DNA from: Tragulus kanchil | Lineage: Eukaryota > Chordata > Mammalia > Artiodactyla > Tragulidae | Assembly: GCA_022376925.1 (NCBI GenBank) | Contig: JAIOJX010000025.1 | Location: forward strand, 144,109,301-144,173,300 | DNA: 64,000 nucleotides | Direction of reading: 5' to 3' | Shown: in pieces, positions 22,326-34,898 of the stretch | How the letters are laid out: every line of letters begins with the position of its first letter | Position numbering within the stretch: position 1 is the stretch's first letter | Position numbers and translations under genes: made by a program | Notes under the pieces: generated by a model | What the model was told of the DNA's origin: nothing | Database searches by the model: none | Seen by the model: the letters and a program-made list of their open reading frames with translations, nothing else

Positions 22326-23277
22326 GTGCTAAGAAATCATCCTTGTTCTCTGGTCCCTGTGGTCTTCCCAGTGCAATGGCTAAAACGATGTATGAAAAAT
22401 GGAGGAATGGGTGCCAGCGGATACAGAGGAGAAGGAAGAGAAGCAGAGCCAGGGGACGAAAGCAGCTTGCACTGCCCCTGGCAAAAAAGAAAAATAAAAG
22501 AGGAATGTCCACTAGCCTGATCTCTGAATGCTTGAAAGAAGCAAATACCAGCCCCAGCTTCAGTTTAGACTGCTAATCCAGGGCTTTTTTTTTAACCATT
22601 AGAGAATAAAAAACACAGTATGTCCAATTTAGCATAATCTATATAGTGTAGTTTTGGGATTTTCATTTCACATAAACCTAACTAATATATCTTACTAAAA
22701 TAGAATGTTGAATAACTTAAAGTAAGAATATACCAAGATGTTGATATGTGTACACTTAATTTTTTCACCATTTTGTAAGAAAATTATTTTATTTTTCTAA
22801 TTATTAAATCCCTGATAGATGAAATAATTAACTAATAACTAAACAAATAATCATGCACTTGAGATTTAAACCATTCCAGGTTGAAAACACACCAGAGAAA
22901 GAGGGAAATTTTCTGTATTCCAGTGTTTATATTTTAAAAACTACAGGGAAGAACTCTGAATAGCTTGGCTTAAGCCACATGGCCATCTATAACAAATTAC
23001 TGGGTAGAGCTGGTTACAGTACGTGATTTGGCCTGGATCATCTGCCTTTCCTATGAGGAGTGGGTCCACAGTATACAGGAATAACCATGGAATTTCCAAA
23101 AGTATGAAGAGGGAAATTCTATTGATGGCTATGACTAAGTTATACTGGCTTCATCAAAAAGGAGAATGTACTAGAACACCCCAAAGGCTGTTTTCCAGAA
23201 ACCAAGTACAGAAACGTAGCTGGATCTTAAGAAAGAAACAGAAATCACATGCGAGAACGCCATTTGAAATCTCTTTC
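22326..23277. other. Non-coding stretch, no repeat named
   Basis: Includes open frames of 77 and 113 codons (22343-22576 and 23023-23364) with no resemblance to any protein I know. The first encodes a basic stretch (QRIQRRRKRSRARGRK) from purine-rich DNA. I treat both as chance. Confidence 0.5.
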
Positions 23278-25588
23278 TGCATTTCATGTAAGCGCTTCTC
23301 TGTACATACGTTTTATGACGCTTTTTGTAGATCATCATTCTCTTCACTTTTGATGGGTGCCTAAAGGCTACTTTAAAGGATTATAGAATAGTCTAGGTCT
23401 CCTATCAAACACAAACCATCTCTGATTCCTGAAGGAAAATGGCAGGGAAAAGAGGGCCACACCACATCTTGGCAGCTTACATGGCCCATTCAGAGAAACA
23501 ACTCTCACAAGGCCAATTCTAATTTCGCTGGAAAGAAGACTTGATTACCCTGCTAATCAAGGAACGCATCTCCTTCTCTTCCTGAATCAATGAACTATAG
23601 CCAGAGAGGAGGTTTCTCATTGGAAACTCTCACTTTTAGGATCTCTACCAATGTTGGCAGAAGTTTAATAAGATAAACGTGTCTAAATGTTGTATTCTAT
23701 TAGTACTAAATAGTCATCCTTGAGAAAGAAATTATACTATCTGAATCTTTGAATCACTATTAAAATAAAGTAGAACTAATATCTACGTTGCTGGTTTCTT
23801 GGGAGGATTAGGCCTCGCTCATAGAAGGTGAGGGTCATTACTTTAAAAGAGTTTCAGTTTAAAATTAATCCACATAAAAATTAGTCACGCTTTATTCTGA
23901 ACAAAAAACCATATTTTCTCCTGGCATGATAGCTAATTAGATGATTTCCAAGCTCATTTCCAGTTCTATAATGCAAGTGAATTTTTTTCCAGTGGACTCC
24001 AAACCATTAGCCAAATAAACAGTGCTTTCAAAGCAAGAGATTTGCTAATATCTCAAGGATATACCAAAACACGTCACAACGTAGAATTATTTCAGAAGGG
24101 GTTTCAATTTGCTTTGAGCAACAGCAGCCTCTTCTAGTCAAGGTGACTGAGTTAAATATGATAGCTCTAATTTAGATGTATAACTTCTATTAATAGACAA
24201 TCTTAATAGAATTATATATATATTCATATTAATCAGAAATAACAGATACATCTCCTGTATTTCATAATATATATCATATAACACTTGACTTGAATTAGTT
24301 CATTCACCAAACATTTATTGAATATCTGATATTTTCCCGAACACTGCATTTTTAAGTAGGCAATAACTGTTATTTTTCCTACCACTCTTCATTTTGCTTT
24401 TAAAAGAAAAGAGGTGAGGTATATAAAAAAATCTCTTTTTTTGCATTTCATGTAAGCGCTTCTCTGTACATACGTTTTATGACGCTTTTTGTAGATCATC
24501 ATTCTCTTCACTTTTGATGGGTGCCTAAAGGCTACTTTAAAGGATTATAGAATAGTCTAGGTCTCCTATCAAACACAAACCATCTCTGATTCCTGAAGGA
24601 AAATGGCAGGGAAAAGAGGGCCACACCACATCTTGGCAGCTTACATGGCCCATTCAGAGAAACAACTCTCACAAGGCCAATTCTAATTTCGCTGGAAAGA
24701 AGACTTGATTACCCTGCTAATCAAGGAACGCATCTCCTTCTCTTCCTGAATCAATGAACTATAGCCAGAGAGGAGGTTTCTCATTGGAAACTCTCACTTT
24801 TAGGATCTCTACCAATGTTGGCAGAAGTTTAATAAGATAAACGTGTCTAAATGTTGTATTCTATTAGTACTAAATAGTCATCCTTGAGAAAGAAATTATA
24901 CTATCTGAATCTTTGAATCACTATTAAAATAAAGTAGAACTAATATCTACGTTGCTGGTTTCTTGGGAGGATTAGGCCTCGCTCATAGAAGGTGAGGGTC
25001 ATTACTTTAAAAGAGTTTCAGTTTAAAATTAATCCACATAAAAATTAGTCACGCTTTATTCTGAACAAAAAACCATATTTTCTCCTGGCATGATAGCTAA
25101 TTAGATGATTTCCAAGCTCATTTCCAGTTCTATAATGCAAGTGAATTTTTTTCCAGTGGACTCCAAACCATTAGCCAAATAAACAGTGCTTTCAAAGCAA
25201 GAGATTTGCTAATATCTCAAGGATATACCAAAACACGTCACAACGTAGAATTATTTCAGAAGGGGTTTCAATTTGCTTTGAGCAACAGCAGCCTCTTCTA
25301 GTCAAGGTGACTGAGTTAAATATGATAGCTCTAATTTAGATGTATAACTTCTATTAATAGACAATCTTAATAGAATTATATATATATTCATATTAATCAG
25401 AAATAACAGATACATCTCCTGTATTTCATAATATATATCATATAACACTTGACTTGAATTAGTTCATTCACCAAACATTTATTGAATATCTGATATTTTC
25501 CCGAACACTGCATTTTTAAGTAGGCAATAACTGTTATTTTTCCTACCACTCTTCATTTTGCTTTTAAAAGAAAAGAGGTGAGGTATAT
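23278..25588. repeat. Direct duplication 9 (two ~1.15 kb copies)
   Basis: Copy A is about 23278-24424 and copy B about 24442-25588, constant offset 1164. I find no internal difference. The 17-base spacer (24425-24441) includes AATCTCTTT, also found just before copy A (23269-23276), so copy B probably begins a few bases earlier in a slightly garbled form. Confidence 0.92.
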
Positions 25589-27499
25589 GATTGAAGCAAA
25601 TATCAGAAATGAGAAAATCATCTAAGAGAGAGTACTACAAAAATAAAATGACCAACATTCCAAGAAGAACATTGCAATATACCTTCTATGAGTTCAGCTT
25701 TCAGGAAAATTCAGCAGACAATCTTGTAGGGAACCCAATTTAATAGATGCCACCATAATACAGACTGTATGTTAGCACTATAACATGTCCACACAGAATT
25801 TTGGGGAGGTTAGATATAGACGCCAAAGAAAAAGGAATTTCTTATTAAGGGTAATAGTGTTTTTAAAATCTGATTGCTTTCTCCAAGAAAATATTGTATT
25901 AAATCAGACTTAGATAGCACCGCATAGCAGAAAATGTGGCCCTGCCTAGTGCCCTCCGCCATCAAGGGTGTTGAGATCCCTTGCCTAATATAGTCTGAGA
26001 AGTCTTAAGGAAGGATTCTGATTAGCCAAGTTTGAGTCAGCCGCCCTTGCCTGGATCAGACGCTTCCTTTCACGTAAGTATGAGCCAAGGGACAGGGCCA
26101 AGCAGTATGGGCAAAGCCTCCTCATTCGTACACATATAAGAACCACTCTCAGAGAAGGGGGAGTAATTATGAGTCAGGAATCGCCTAACAGTGTCTACCA
26201 CAGTTTTAAAAGAACAGGGCTGAGGAGCAGAGTCCAGCAGTGTGCAAAATTTTACAAAGCAACCGAAAGTCTTTCCCTTTTGTTCCAGGCCCTGACAATC
26301 ATTGCTAAATATTTGGTTGACCATGATATTTTCATTTGTAATGTATAAGCAGGTTTGTCTTTCTTAAGGAAGACCTTAAGAAAACAGTGTTGGGTTTTTA
26401 AATATGTTCTTATTTCTAGAGTCTAGAATCTAGACATTGTGCTGTGATACTTTTGCATGAGTGCTGAGTACTTCTCCAAGGACCATTGTTCTATTGGTAA
26501 CATTAGTAAGTGGTTTTAAGCATTTGAGGTTGAACCTAATTTAAAGGTATGAAAGGCAATTTAATTGTGGGATTTAAGACAAAGTAGAAGGGAAAAGAAA
26601 GCATGTTTCTTTCAGTCATCCAGAAATGGCATGCACATATGTAAACACTAGGGAGATTACGAAAAGAAGTTCTAAAGAGACTCTTCTACTTAGAAAAAAA
26701 AAAAAACAGGATATAAATAAATGTTAAACAATTAGGAGAAGCTGTTAATAAGAATACCTATTTCTAGATTTATTTTACCTAAATCTATGGATAAATTTCC
26801 AGGTCATTTAGAATGTAGACTACACAGGTCCTCTTTTGGACTGAAAAGAGTAAGAGTGAATTGCTTGAATCGAGGAGAGAAGAAAAGTTACCAAATCAGC
26901 AGGGATATATAACCAATTGTTTTAAAGCAGGTCCTTTGATGTACATCCTAAGGAATGGAGACCGTCACTGGGTATTTCTTAGAATTAAACTACCCCCTAG
27001 TCAGTCAAATATGCTCTCACAGTATATATGATCTACACTTGAGTCGTTATTCTAGTGAGCCCAAGATCCCTTAGAATTCTAATCACACCATGGCATACTA
27101 CAAATCTGAGTATTAAGCTCATTTAAGACTAATCGTGTAGTGTCTCCAGGCCAACTAGCATTTAAGATGATAACTATATGCTGATAATTGATTAGGTATC
27201 AGAAAGTATTTTTCTTAATGACAAAAGTTTAGAAATTTATAATCTTGTGAAAGTTTACACCCAGTTGAAACAGAAGGTCATTTCATGAGAAGGTGGCATT
27301 GTCTAGTGTCTGCAGTAGGGATCATTTGGTTACTATAAACCTCACATAGTCAGAGCTTACCCAAGGGTGGTGCACCATGTCAAGTCATAGAGTAACTAAG
27401 AGTTAAAGAATCCTGCTTTTGAGCTGGACGCATGACTGCCTGGAATAGTCATTGTTTCTTATTATACTTATAGCTAAATTCCACCAGTTCACCATTTCT
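25589..27499. other. Non-coding stretch, unduplicated
   Basis: About 1.9 kb without recognised genes or repeats. It has an 84-codon minus frame (26070-26324) with no recognisable domain. Confidence 0.55.
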
Positions 27500-27835
27500 G
27501 AAAATGAAATGAAAAGCTAAATGCTGTGTGCAACTTTTGGAACATGTCTCTGGGTGCAAGTATGCCTTTCTTTTCTTCCTTTTCTTCTCTGCTCAGATAA
27601 TGTAAGGCATGATTGCTAGAACTGGAATCGGGACTAACAGCCATACTTGGCAGAGCATGAAGATAAGGAAGGCATCTGTTTCAGGCTGGAAGGCTTTGCT
27701 AGGGCCACAACAACCCAGGATCACTAACTGCTACATTTTAACCTGAAAAGGAAATAAGCTTGATCTTGTTTACTGTTGGTTTGTGTTTCTGTTGCTTACA
27801 GCCAAAATGAATTCTAACTAATAATAAATAAATCA
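27500..27835 (+). mobile_element. Old mammalian LTR-like repeat
   Basis: GCTGTGTGCAACTTTTGGAA near 27523, the C/T-rich TTTCTTTTCTTCCTTTTCTT block near 27569 and the end near GTTTCTGTTGCTTACAGCCA (27785-27804) followed by CTAACTAATAATA resemble an old mammalian repeat whose end reads GGGTTTCTGTTACAGCAGCC ... CTAACTAATACAG. Family name not certain. An A run (27840-27856) follows. Confidence 0.45.
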
Positions 27836-27856
27836 TTCAAAAAAAAAAAAAAAAAC

Positions 27857-28682
27857 CCTTTGTTTGTTTTAACCAACTTTTTCCTCCACTAACTTAAGAG
27901 TTACCAATTTAAATTAGGTAAGAGGGCATTTATTGGGCATGCAAAAAAAGATACATACTAATTTCCCTTATACAACAATTACCACTGAGATATACACTGA
28001 GAATACACTGAGAGGTGTATTCCTGTGCAAAGCCTTGTTCATACCTCTATTTATTTCTGTAAAAGTGACATCTGTAAACATGGATTAATGACATATATAT
28101 TCTGTAAGTCAGTTGACATAATGTCAGCTTTCCAGAAAAATTGTGTCACTATGCATCACTAGTATAATGGCAGGCATGTCTCAGTTCACTTTTGTTAGAG
28201 GTTGGTGGTAGGAAACTACTATTTTTCGGCTACTTTTATGCGTGAAACATGATGGATGGATGTACACATTTTTTTTCATGCAAATTAAAGATAATTTATT
28301 ACTAGTTAAAATATCACATAATACAACTTTTGGTAGCTAGTAAGTCCTGGGAATAGACAGAGAGAGACAGAAAGGAGCATTAGTGGCAACAAGGTGATAG
28401 ATGAGCCATGTCTACTCCAAGTTACCAAGTCCAAAAGAAGTCTAGACCAACACTGCGTCCTCCAGTTATAGTTTCTTAGTCTTTTGCTGTCTAGCTCTCT
28501 TACCACCATGACACTTGTTTTTCATATTGATGAGACTTCTGAGGTCTTGACCTATTCATATTCTTCCAGTTTATAAGCCTCTTGGTCAGTTTCTTCCTAG
28601 CTGTGTGTCCTAGTGAGACACTTTGTGGTCTCACTCACTAACGTCCTCTAACTCCGTGTCTTTTCTTTCTTTTCTTTTCTTT
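27857..28682. other. Non-coding stretch
   Basis: Nothing recognised. A pyrimidine-rich (TTTTC)n patch at 28659-28685 borders the L1 to the right. Confidence 0.55.
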
Positions 28683-29155
28683 TTAACTTTTATTTTACTT
28701 TTAAATATTACAGAGTTTTGTTGTTTACAGATATGTATGTTCCCAGATTAGTCATATACATATCCCCCCCTTCCCACCCCTCCCGACCATCACACAGCAC
28801 CTCTGAAGGATCTCCTTTTCTCACAGAGCAATGACTAGAGCTATTTTCTTCACTTATGATAGTACAGGCCTTCATGCTACTTCCGTTATGCCTCCCACAC
28901 TCTGTTCCTTCCCCACAATGTCCATATGTCCAGTGTCCATGTCTGTCTTTCCATCGCTTCACTGTGTGTGCCATCATCACCATCCTACTAGATTCCATAT
29001 ATATGTATTAATATATTGTGTTTGTCCTTCTCTTTCTGACTGACTTCACTTTTTATGATACATTCTAGATCCAGCCACCTCATTAGGGCTGATTCTTCTG
29101 CATTTCTTTTTACAGCTGTGTAGTATTCCATTGTATATATGGGATGTACACATTT
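28683..29155 (-). mobile_element. L1 LINE 3' region, reverse orientation
   Basis: The plus strand reads the reversed L1 3' end: TTACAGAGTTTTGTTGTTTA near 28709, then CATTCTAGATCCAGCCACCT (29062-29081) and GTGTAGTATTCCATTGTATA (29118-29137). The frame is dead. A C run (28765-28771) marks the G-rich 3' UTR of the element. Confidence 0.75.
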
Positions 29156-29342
29156 TTATGCACTGGATTTGTATTGGCAGAACATATTTCTGTCTACTGG
29201 CCATTTGTATTTATTTTGTGAATGTATTATCCATGTTATTTTCCTAAATTTCATGTGTTGGAGATTTTAGTGAATTTATTATTAATTTGAAAAAGTCTTT
29301 AGATCAGGAAATTTTAAAAATTATTAAAACACTTAAATTGTA
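29156..29342. other. AT-rich spacer between L1 and BovB
   Basis: Could be further diverged L1 sequence. No clear match. Confidence 0.4.
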
Positions 29343-30008
29343 GTCATCTGGTCCCATTACTTCATGGCAAATATATGGGCAAACAGTGGAAACAGTGATG
29401 GACTTTAATTTCTTGAGCTACAATGTCACTGTGGATGGTGGCAGCCATGAAATTAAAAGGTGCTTGCTCCTTGGAAGCACAGCTAGGACAAACACAGACA
29501 CTGTATTCAAAAGCAAAGACATCACTTTGCTTTGACTATGTGGTCAGAAGTCCACATAGACAAAGCTATGTTTTTCCCAATAGTGATGCATGGATGCAAG
29601 AGTTGGAGCATTAAAAAGTCTGAGCGACGAAGAATTGATGCCTTTGAAATGTGGAGCTAGAGAAGGCTCTTGAGAATTCCGTGGACTGCAAGGAGATCAG
29701 ACCAGTCAATCCTAAAGGAAATCAAACCTGGATATGCATTGGAAGGACTAATGCTGAAGTTGAAGCTCCAACACTTGGACCACCTGATAAGAAGAGACAA
29801 CTCATTGGAAAAGAGCCTGATGTTGGGAAAAATAGAAGCCAAAAGGAGAAGGGGACAACAGAGGGCAAGATGGTAGGATGGCATCACTGAGTCAATGGAC
29901 ATGAGTTTCTGCAAATTCTGGGAGGCGGTGAAGGACAGGGAAGCCTGGCATGCTGCATTCCACGGGGTCACAAAGAGTTGGACATGTCTGACCGGCTGAA
30001 CTGAACTT
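29343..30008 (+). mobile_element. BovB (RTE) LINE, 5'-truncated copy
   Basis: Starts at TCATCTGGTCCCATTACTTC, the same source position where the 3' segment of the other BovB starts. Translated pieces include RIPWTARRSDQSILKEIKPG and LMLKLKLQHLDHLIRRDNSL (29673-29800) and SLEKSLMLGKIEAKRRRGQQ. It ends near GACCGGCTGAACTGAACT (29991-30008). Several frameshifts; no intact reverse transcriptase. Confidence 0.92.
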
Positions 30009-30788
30009 TAGGTATTTCATTTGATCGGCTATTCAGCTTTTTAAAAAAATTTAGAGGAGGGGTTATTTTCCATTTTATAAATATTTATTTTTAAATTTTA
30101 ATGTAGTTGAAGTTAACAGTGGGATCTTTCTTAAAAATCAGTCTTGCACACAGAGCTACCATATGCTCTTTGAGCATGCTTCTTTGTTCAAACATTATCT
30201 GTTATACTATTTTGTCCCTGATAAGAATGTGTTAAATAGAGTTGTGCAGCACAGAGAGCACAGTATTTTATTTAATCGTATTTTTGTGGAAGGTTCACCT
30301 TAGAAAAATATTGGCAAGAGTCATGGATTTCCTGGCAATGGAGTATTGACACTTTGTATCTTAAATCAAATAGAGAAGACTATGCCCATCAGATTAAAAA
30401 TGATTTGGAAGCATGAGGTTTGAACCTAAAGTGCAGGTAGCTGCTGTAAAAACTGCTACCTTGACATCTGATAAAGTTGTATAAACCTTTAACCTATTCT
30501 TTGCAGTGCTTTTCGTTAACAATCAGTTATTTTTATTCATGTTTTTTTTTGTTTTTTTCCTTCTTGGTTCTTTTTCCTCATTGCTCTGTTTGCAATTTTA
30601 TTTGTAGTCAACTCCTCTGCAGTTAACTCAATATGCTTAGTTTTCAGTTATTATATCTCACATGTTGATAAATATATTAATTATATTTAAACATTTTATT
30701 CACCTCACATATCCTACTAGGCCTGCCATATCATGATAATTTTGTTCCTAAAACTTGGTCTATAGGTGCTATTTATATTTCTGTGCTA
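30009..30788. other. AT-rich non-coding stretch
   Basis: No gene or named repeat. T-rich around 30541-30575. Confidence 0.55.
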
Positions 30789-32996
30789 TCACTAATACCA
30801 TTTAATATTTATAGAGCACCTTTCATTTCATATTCAATTATTTTATTACTTTTCCACATATCCACATTTGGGGGTGAATTGAGCAGTTTCTATTTTACCT
30901 CTTTTACAAATAAGAGTCTCTTGTCACAACTGGCTAGAGTCTGCTCTTCCAAAATCATTTAAGTAACAAGTGACTCCAGATGTCAGTTTACATTTTAAGT
31001 TCTCTGGGGAATTCATGGATGCCCCATATTAGGTAAATTCAAGTGATTTAACTTGAGCCTGTGAACATTAAGTTGGTCAGAATTCAGCAATATCATTCAA
31101 TTTCTTTCCCATTTTTCCAAAATGAAAAGAATTATAATGTACAAAATATTGTGGGTACAGATTAATTTTATGCAGATGATTGAAATTTGTAATTTACATT
31201 TCAGGAAGATATTCTAATGTGAAGAGGCATAGAGACAAACAACTAATAACTTCAGAAGAACAGGAAAAAAGCAGAATAAGGGTAGAGATACAATCAAAGT
31301 CCTCTGGGAATATAATGGAAGAGGTGATCATTTTGAATGGGGAGAAGTTGGTATTGGAATTGAGTTTTGAAGATTGAATGAGATTTTGATAGTCACTTGT
31401 ATTGGGTTTGGTCTGTTAATCCGAATGAGGTTTTATGTCCTTCAGATTTTGACTCTACCTCCCTAAGAACTGGGGAGACATAAGATCATTCTGAATTATT
31501 ATATACATTGAAATGTAATTTGGATATAATCTACTTGTTGGATGCATACAATAAATCTTAGTTTCTCTTATAATTGTAACTCAAGTGTATTGATAGGGAA
31601 AATAACACTTTAGCCAATTCAAGTTCTGAAATTTTAGAATAGGAAAAGACCTTAGAAATTACCTACTCAACCCTCTCATTTACAAAGAAGGTAGAAAGGG
31701 GTTCAGTAATTGACCAAGGTCACTCATTTAACTTGAACAGACTTTTCCTTCACCAGGAGGCACTACTGGAATCTTTCCATATTCATTATGGTAATTTTTA
31801 CTGATGTGAAATAAAATCATTGAATCCCACAACGGATTATCAGGAGATACTTCGGCTGCAATGAACTTGCACGCTGAGAATTAAGGAATTCTTATTGCTT
31901 ATTCACTAATACCATTTAATATTTATAGAGCACCTTTCATTTCATATTCAATTATTTTATTACTTTTCCACATATCCACATTTGGGGGTGAATTGAGCAG
32001 TTTCTATTTTACCTCTTTTACAAATAAGAGTCTCTTGTCACAACTGGCTAGAGTCTGCTCTTCCAAAATCATTTAAGTAACAAGTGACTCCAGATGTCAG
32101 TTTACATTTTAAGTTCTCTGGGGAATTCATGGATGCCCCATATTAGGTAAATTCAAGTGATTTAACTTGAGCCTGTGAACATTAAGTTGGTCAGAATTCA
32201 GCAATATCATTCAATTTCTTTCCCATTTTTCCAAAATGAAAAGAATTATAATGTACAAAATATTGTGGGTACAGATTAATTTTATGCAGATGATTGAAAT
32301 TTGTAATTTACATTTCAGGAAGATATTCTAATGTGAAGAGGCATAGAGACAAACAACTAATAACTTCAGAAGAACAGGAAAAAAGCAGAATAAGGGTAGA
32401 GATACAATCAAAGTCCTCTGGGAATATAATGGAAGAGGTGATCATTTTGAATGGGGAGAAGTTGGTATTGGAATTGAGTTTTGAAGATTGAATGAGATTT
32501 TGATAGTCACTTGTATTGGGTTTGGTCTGTTAATCCGAATGAGGTTTTATGTCCTTCAGATTTTGACTCTACCTCCCTAAGAACTGGGGAGACATAAGAT
32601 CATTCTGAATTATTATATACATTGAAATGTAATTTGGATATAATCTACTTGTTGGATGCATACAATAAATCTTAGTTTCTCTTATAATTGTAACTCAAGT
32701 GTATTGATAGGGAAAATAACACTTTAGCCAATTCAAGTTCTGAAATTTTAGAATAGGAAAAGACCTTAGAAATTACCTACTCAACCCTCTCATTTACAAA
32801 GAAGGTAGAAAGGGGTTCAGTAATTGACCAAGGTCACTCATTTAACTTGAACAGACTTTTCCTTCACCAGGAGGCACTACTTCGGAATCTTTCCATATTC
32901 ATTATGGTAATTTTTACTGATGTGAAATAAAATCATTGAATCCCCACAACGGATTATCAGGAGATACTTCGGCTGCAATGAACTTGCACGCTGAGA
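30789..32996. repeat. Direct duplication 10 (two ~1.09 kb copies)
   Basis: Copy A is about 30789-31879 and copy B about 31903-32996, offset 1114 rising to 1117. Copy B has two added bases near 32882 and one added C near 32943. The shared piece at 31630-31745 (AATTGACCAAGGTCACTCAT) resembles the conserved core of an old mammalian repeat. The spacer is 23 bases. Confidence 0.91.
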
Positions 32997-33139
32997 TAAG
33001 TTTGAAGGAACATTAAAATGGACCAAAGGCAGAAAACGCACCGGGACTCAGTACCTGCACAGTGAAAATCAGAAATAATCTGCACCTGTAAAAAGAGGCA
33101 GTCGTTTCAATCTGATGTCGCTTCCTCACCTGGGGTGGA
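32997..33139. other. Unique sequence upstream of the polypurine tract
   Basis: Moderate GC content, first CpG dinucleotides appear. Probably distal promoter or intergenic edge of the CpG-island gene. Confidence 0.4.
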
Positions 33140-33292
33140 ATGAAGGCGGAAGAAAAAAGGAAAGAGAGGGCTGAGGTGGGGGGTGGGAAGAAAGAGAGAA
33201 AGAGGGAAGAGGGAGCAGGAAGCCGGAGGAGAGAACGAGAAGGAGGGAAGGGACGGGGAGTGACAGAGAAAGAAGGAGGAGAGAGAAAGCTT
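33140..33292 (+). promoter_or_regulatory. Long polypurine (GA-rich) tract upstream of the CpG island
   Basis: About 150 bases that are almost wholly purine on the plus strand, built of GGAAGAGG, GAGAGAAAG and GGAGGA units with few interruptions. Such polypurine-polypyrimidine tracts are common near mammalian promoters, can bind GAGA/MAZ/SP-type zinc-finger proteins and can form triplex DNA; which applies here is not known. It lies directly before the CpG island. Confidence 0.6.
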
Positions 33293-33667
33293 GTCTCAAA
33301 GCCGCGGGGAGAGGTACCCTTTGTTTGACAAACCCTGAAAGGAAAGCCTCTTGTAGCAGCTCTCTCGTCCCCACCTCCGAGCGTTTGTCGAGCTGCTAGG
33401 TGGAGCCCGCGCGGCGGAGCCCGAGCGCACTCCAGATCCGGGTTTTGCCTCCCGCCACCCCTTCCCCCGGCGCGAGCCCCCTCTTCGGCTCTCGGCGCAC
33501 TCGGCGCTCGCTCGCCCGCGGCTCATTCTGGGCTCGGCTCGGGCCCCGGCTGCGTCCGCCGCACGCAGGCTGCACTGCCCCGGCGCGCCCGCGCTCCGAC
33601 TGGCTCTCGGCGCGTCGCCGGTCCTCCGCTCGCCCGGCACTACTCGCCCCAGTTCCCAGGAGCGGGG

Positions 33668-33778
33668 ATGCAGATGCTGCCGCTGGCCCGGGTGGGCGCC
33701 GCCGCAGCCGCTGCCGGCATTTCCCGAACTGCTCGTGGCCTCAGCTCCCGCAGCTGCTGCCGCCGCTGCCGCCTGTGA
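33668..33778 (+). other. Upstream ORF, 36 codons
   Basis: ATG-started frame beginning MQMLPLARVGAAAAAAGISR and closing at TGA 33776-33778, in the leader. GCC/CTG-rich, low complexity. If the transcript starts upstream of 33668 this could lower translation of the main frame; no protein function is implied. Confidence 0.25.
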
Positions 33779-34000
33779 CTCGCCCCCTCCCCTTTCTTTC
33801 TTCTCTTTTTTGCCTCCGTCCTCTTTCTCCGGGTGTGCGCGCGCGCGGGTTGCACGGCTGGCTTTGGCAGGAGCTCGCTCGTGTGTGCGCGTGTGTGAGT
33901 GTGCGTGTCTGGAGAGCGCCAGAGCCTTGCTCGCTCTCGGGGAGTCGAAGAAGAGAACGAACCGAAGAGGCGGCGGCAGCGCGGAGCCCGGGGCCGCGCG

Positions 34001-34048
34001 ATGAAGCTCCCACATGCCCGCAGCTGCCGGGTCCGGCCGGCGAGCTAA
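34001..34048 (+). other. Upstream ORF, 15 codons
   Basis: MKLPHARSCRVRPAS then TAA. The ATG has G at -3, a fair initiation context. It overlaps, in another frame, the start of a longer ATG frame at 34014-34439. Confidence 0.25.
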
Positions 34049-34351
34049 TCAGCCACCCCCCGGGCTCGGGGCTCCGCGGGCCCCGGGGCGCAGCCCTAGG
34101 CGGCCGGGCGCCCGCTCCGCCCGCGCGACCCCGCTGTGCACCCGGGAAGGAGTTTGTGTGGCTCTTGCTCCCGCTCTCGGCGCAGGTTTCGGGCGCGAGA
34201 GGAGACCCTCGGCTCGGAGAGGACCTCGAGAGGAGACGGAGGAGGGTTTGGCGGAGAAGCAGCCACCCCTGGCCCTCGCGGCTCCCCTTACCTTTTCCAT
34301 CGCTCCCGCTCTCAGGCGGAAAGGGGAGGACGAGGAAGAAGAAGAAAAAGA

Positions 34352-34367
34352 AAGGGGGTGGGGTGGG
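34352..34367 (+). other. G-rich tract, possible G-quadruplex
   Basis: GGGGGTGGGGTGGGAG, several G runs split by single T, 20-30 bases upstream of a TATA-like motif. With the preceding GA-rich DNA it continues a purine-rich strand from 34321. Confidence 0.35.
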
Positions 34368-34376
34368 AGAACTGGA

Positions 34377-34383
34377 TATAAAG
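34377..34383 (+). promoter_or_regulatory. TATA-like motif (TATAAAG)
   Basis: TATAAAG inside the CpG island. It could set an alternative start near 34407, but no good initiator sits at that distance. Treated as weak. Confidence 0.2.
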
Positions 34384-34396
34384 ATCTACTGGGGGG

Positions 34397-34579
34397 ATGG
34401 TGGAAGATTTTTGGTCTCATCAGCGGCGTGTTTTCTTAAGCAGCAGCAGCAGCAAGAGGAAAAGCAACCGCAGCTATGACTGCCGCATGTTAATCGCTGT
34501 CGCTTGGGTCCCTCGGCTGCTGCTGGAGACAGAGCCTGACTCCGAAGTTGTGCAACTGTGGACTGGCAGAGACATTTGA
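34397..34579 (+). other. Upstream ORF, 60 codons, strong initiation context
   Basis: ATG with G at -3 and G at +4, beginning MVEDFWSHQRRVFLSSSSSK and ending at TGA 34577-34579, about 330 bases before the donor. The Ser run is encoded by the CAG/AGC repeat. A second in-frame ATG lies at 34487. No known protein matches from memory. It is the best-placed upstream ORF in the leader. Confidence 0.3.
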
Positions 34580-34856
34580 ACCCGCCCCTCTCTTTGCTCC
34601 GTTTTTACCCCCGTGGTGTGTGTGAAACGAGGAAACAGAAAGGAAGACCAGCATTTGGCTTTTTTTTTTTTTTTTTAACCCCGTCCCTTTTCTTTATGGC
34701 TGTGTAGCCGAAGAAAGGGGGAAAGAGACTTTTCGTTGCTTCCTTGGCTGGGGTCTCCACCCTCCAGCTGCCTTCTCTGCGCTTTGGTTATCCTTCCTGG
34801 ACGCGTGTGGTGGAGGTGTCTTCGCTGGGGCCGCTCGGTTTTTGGCCCCGGGCTCC

Positions 34857-34898
34857 ATGGTTGGATTGTGGAAACTGCACCCGGCTGCAGGTTGTTGA
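34857..34898 (+). other. Upstream ORF, 13 codons
   Basis: MVGLWKLHPAAGC then TGA, 7 bases before the ATG at 34906. The close spacing would hinder initiation at 34906 unless leaky scanning occurs. Confidence 0.2.

Larger units (their letters stand above)
34014..34439 (+). other. 141-codon ATG frame in the leader
   Basis: Begins MPAAAGSGRRANQPPPGLGA and ends LLGGWWKIFGLISGVFS. Rich in Arg, Ala, Pro and, at its end, Glu/Lys from the purine-rich DNA. Weak initiation context (C at -3). No recognisable domain. Most likely a chance frame in a GC-rich leader, but it is ATG-started and long for an upstream ORF. Confidence 0.2.

Noticed and set aside
22343..22576. Basic 77-codon frame as a small nuclear protein
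   Set aside because: Purine-rich DNA gives Arg/Lys codons in this phase; there is no promoter, no known match and the same DNA reads open on the other strand.
29651..29971. Intact reverse transcriptase in the BovB copies
   Set aside because: All three BovB copies are 5'-truncated or inverted and broken by frameshifts and stops.
34377..34383. TATA box as the main promoter
   Set aside because: It lies inside the leader, about 1 kb after the island starts, with no good initiator 30 bases on. Kept only as a weak feature.
33296..34479. Long frames of 359 codons (plus, 33400-34479) and 239 codons (minus, 33296-34015) in the CpG island
   Set aside because: They overlap on opposite strands, are rich in Arg, Ala, Pro, Ser and Gly as expected from GC-rich DNA, lack domains, and lie before the splice donor. 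Stop-poor composition explains them.
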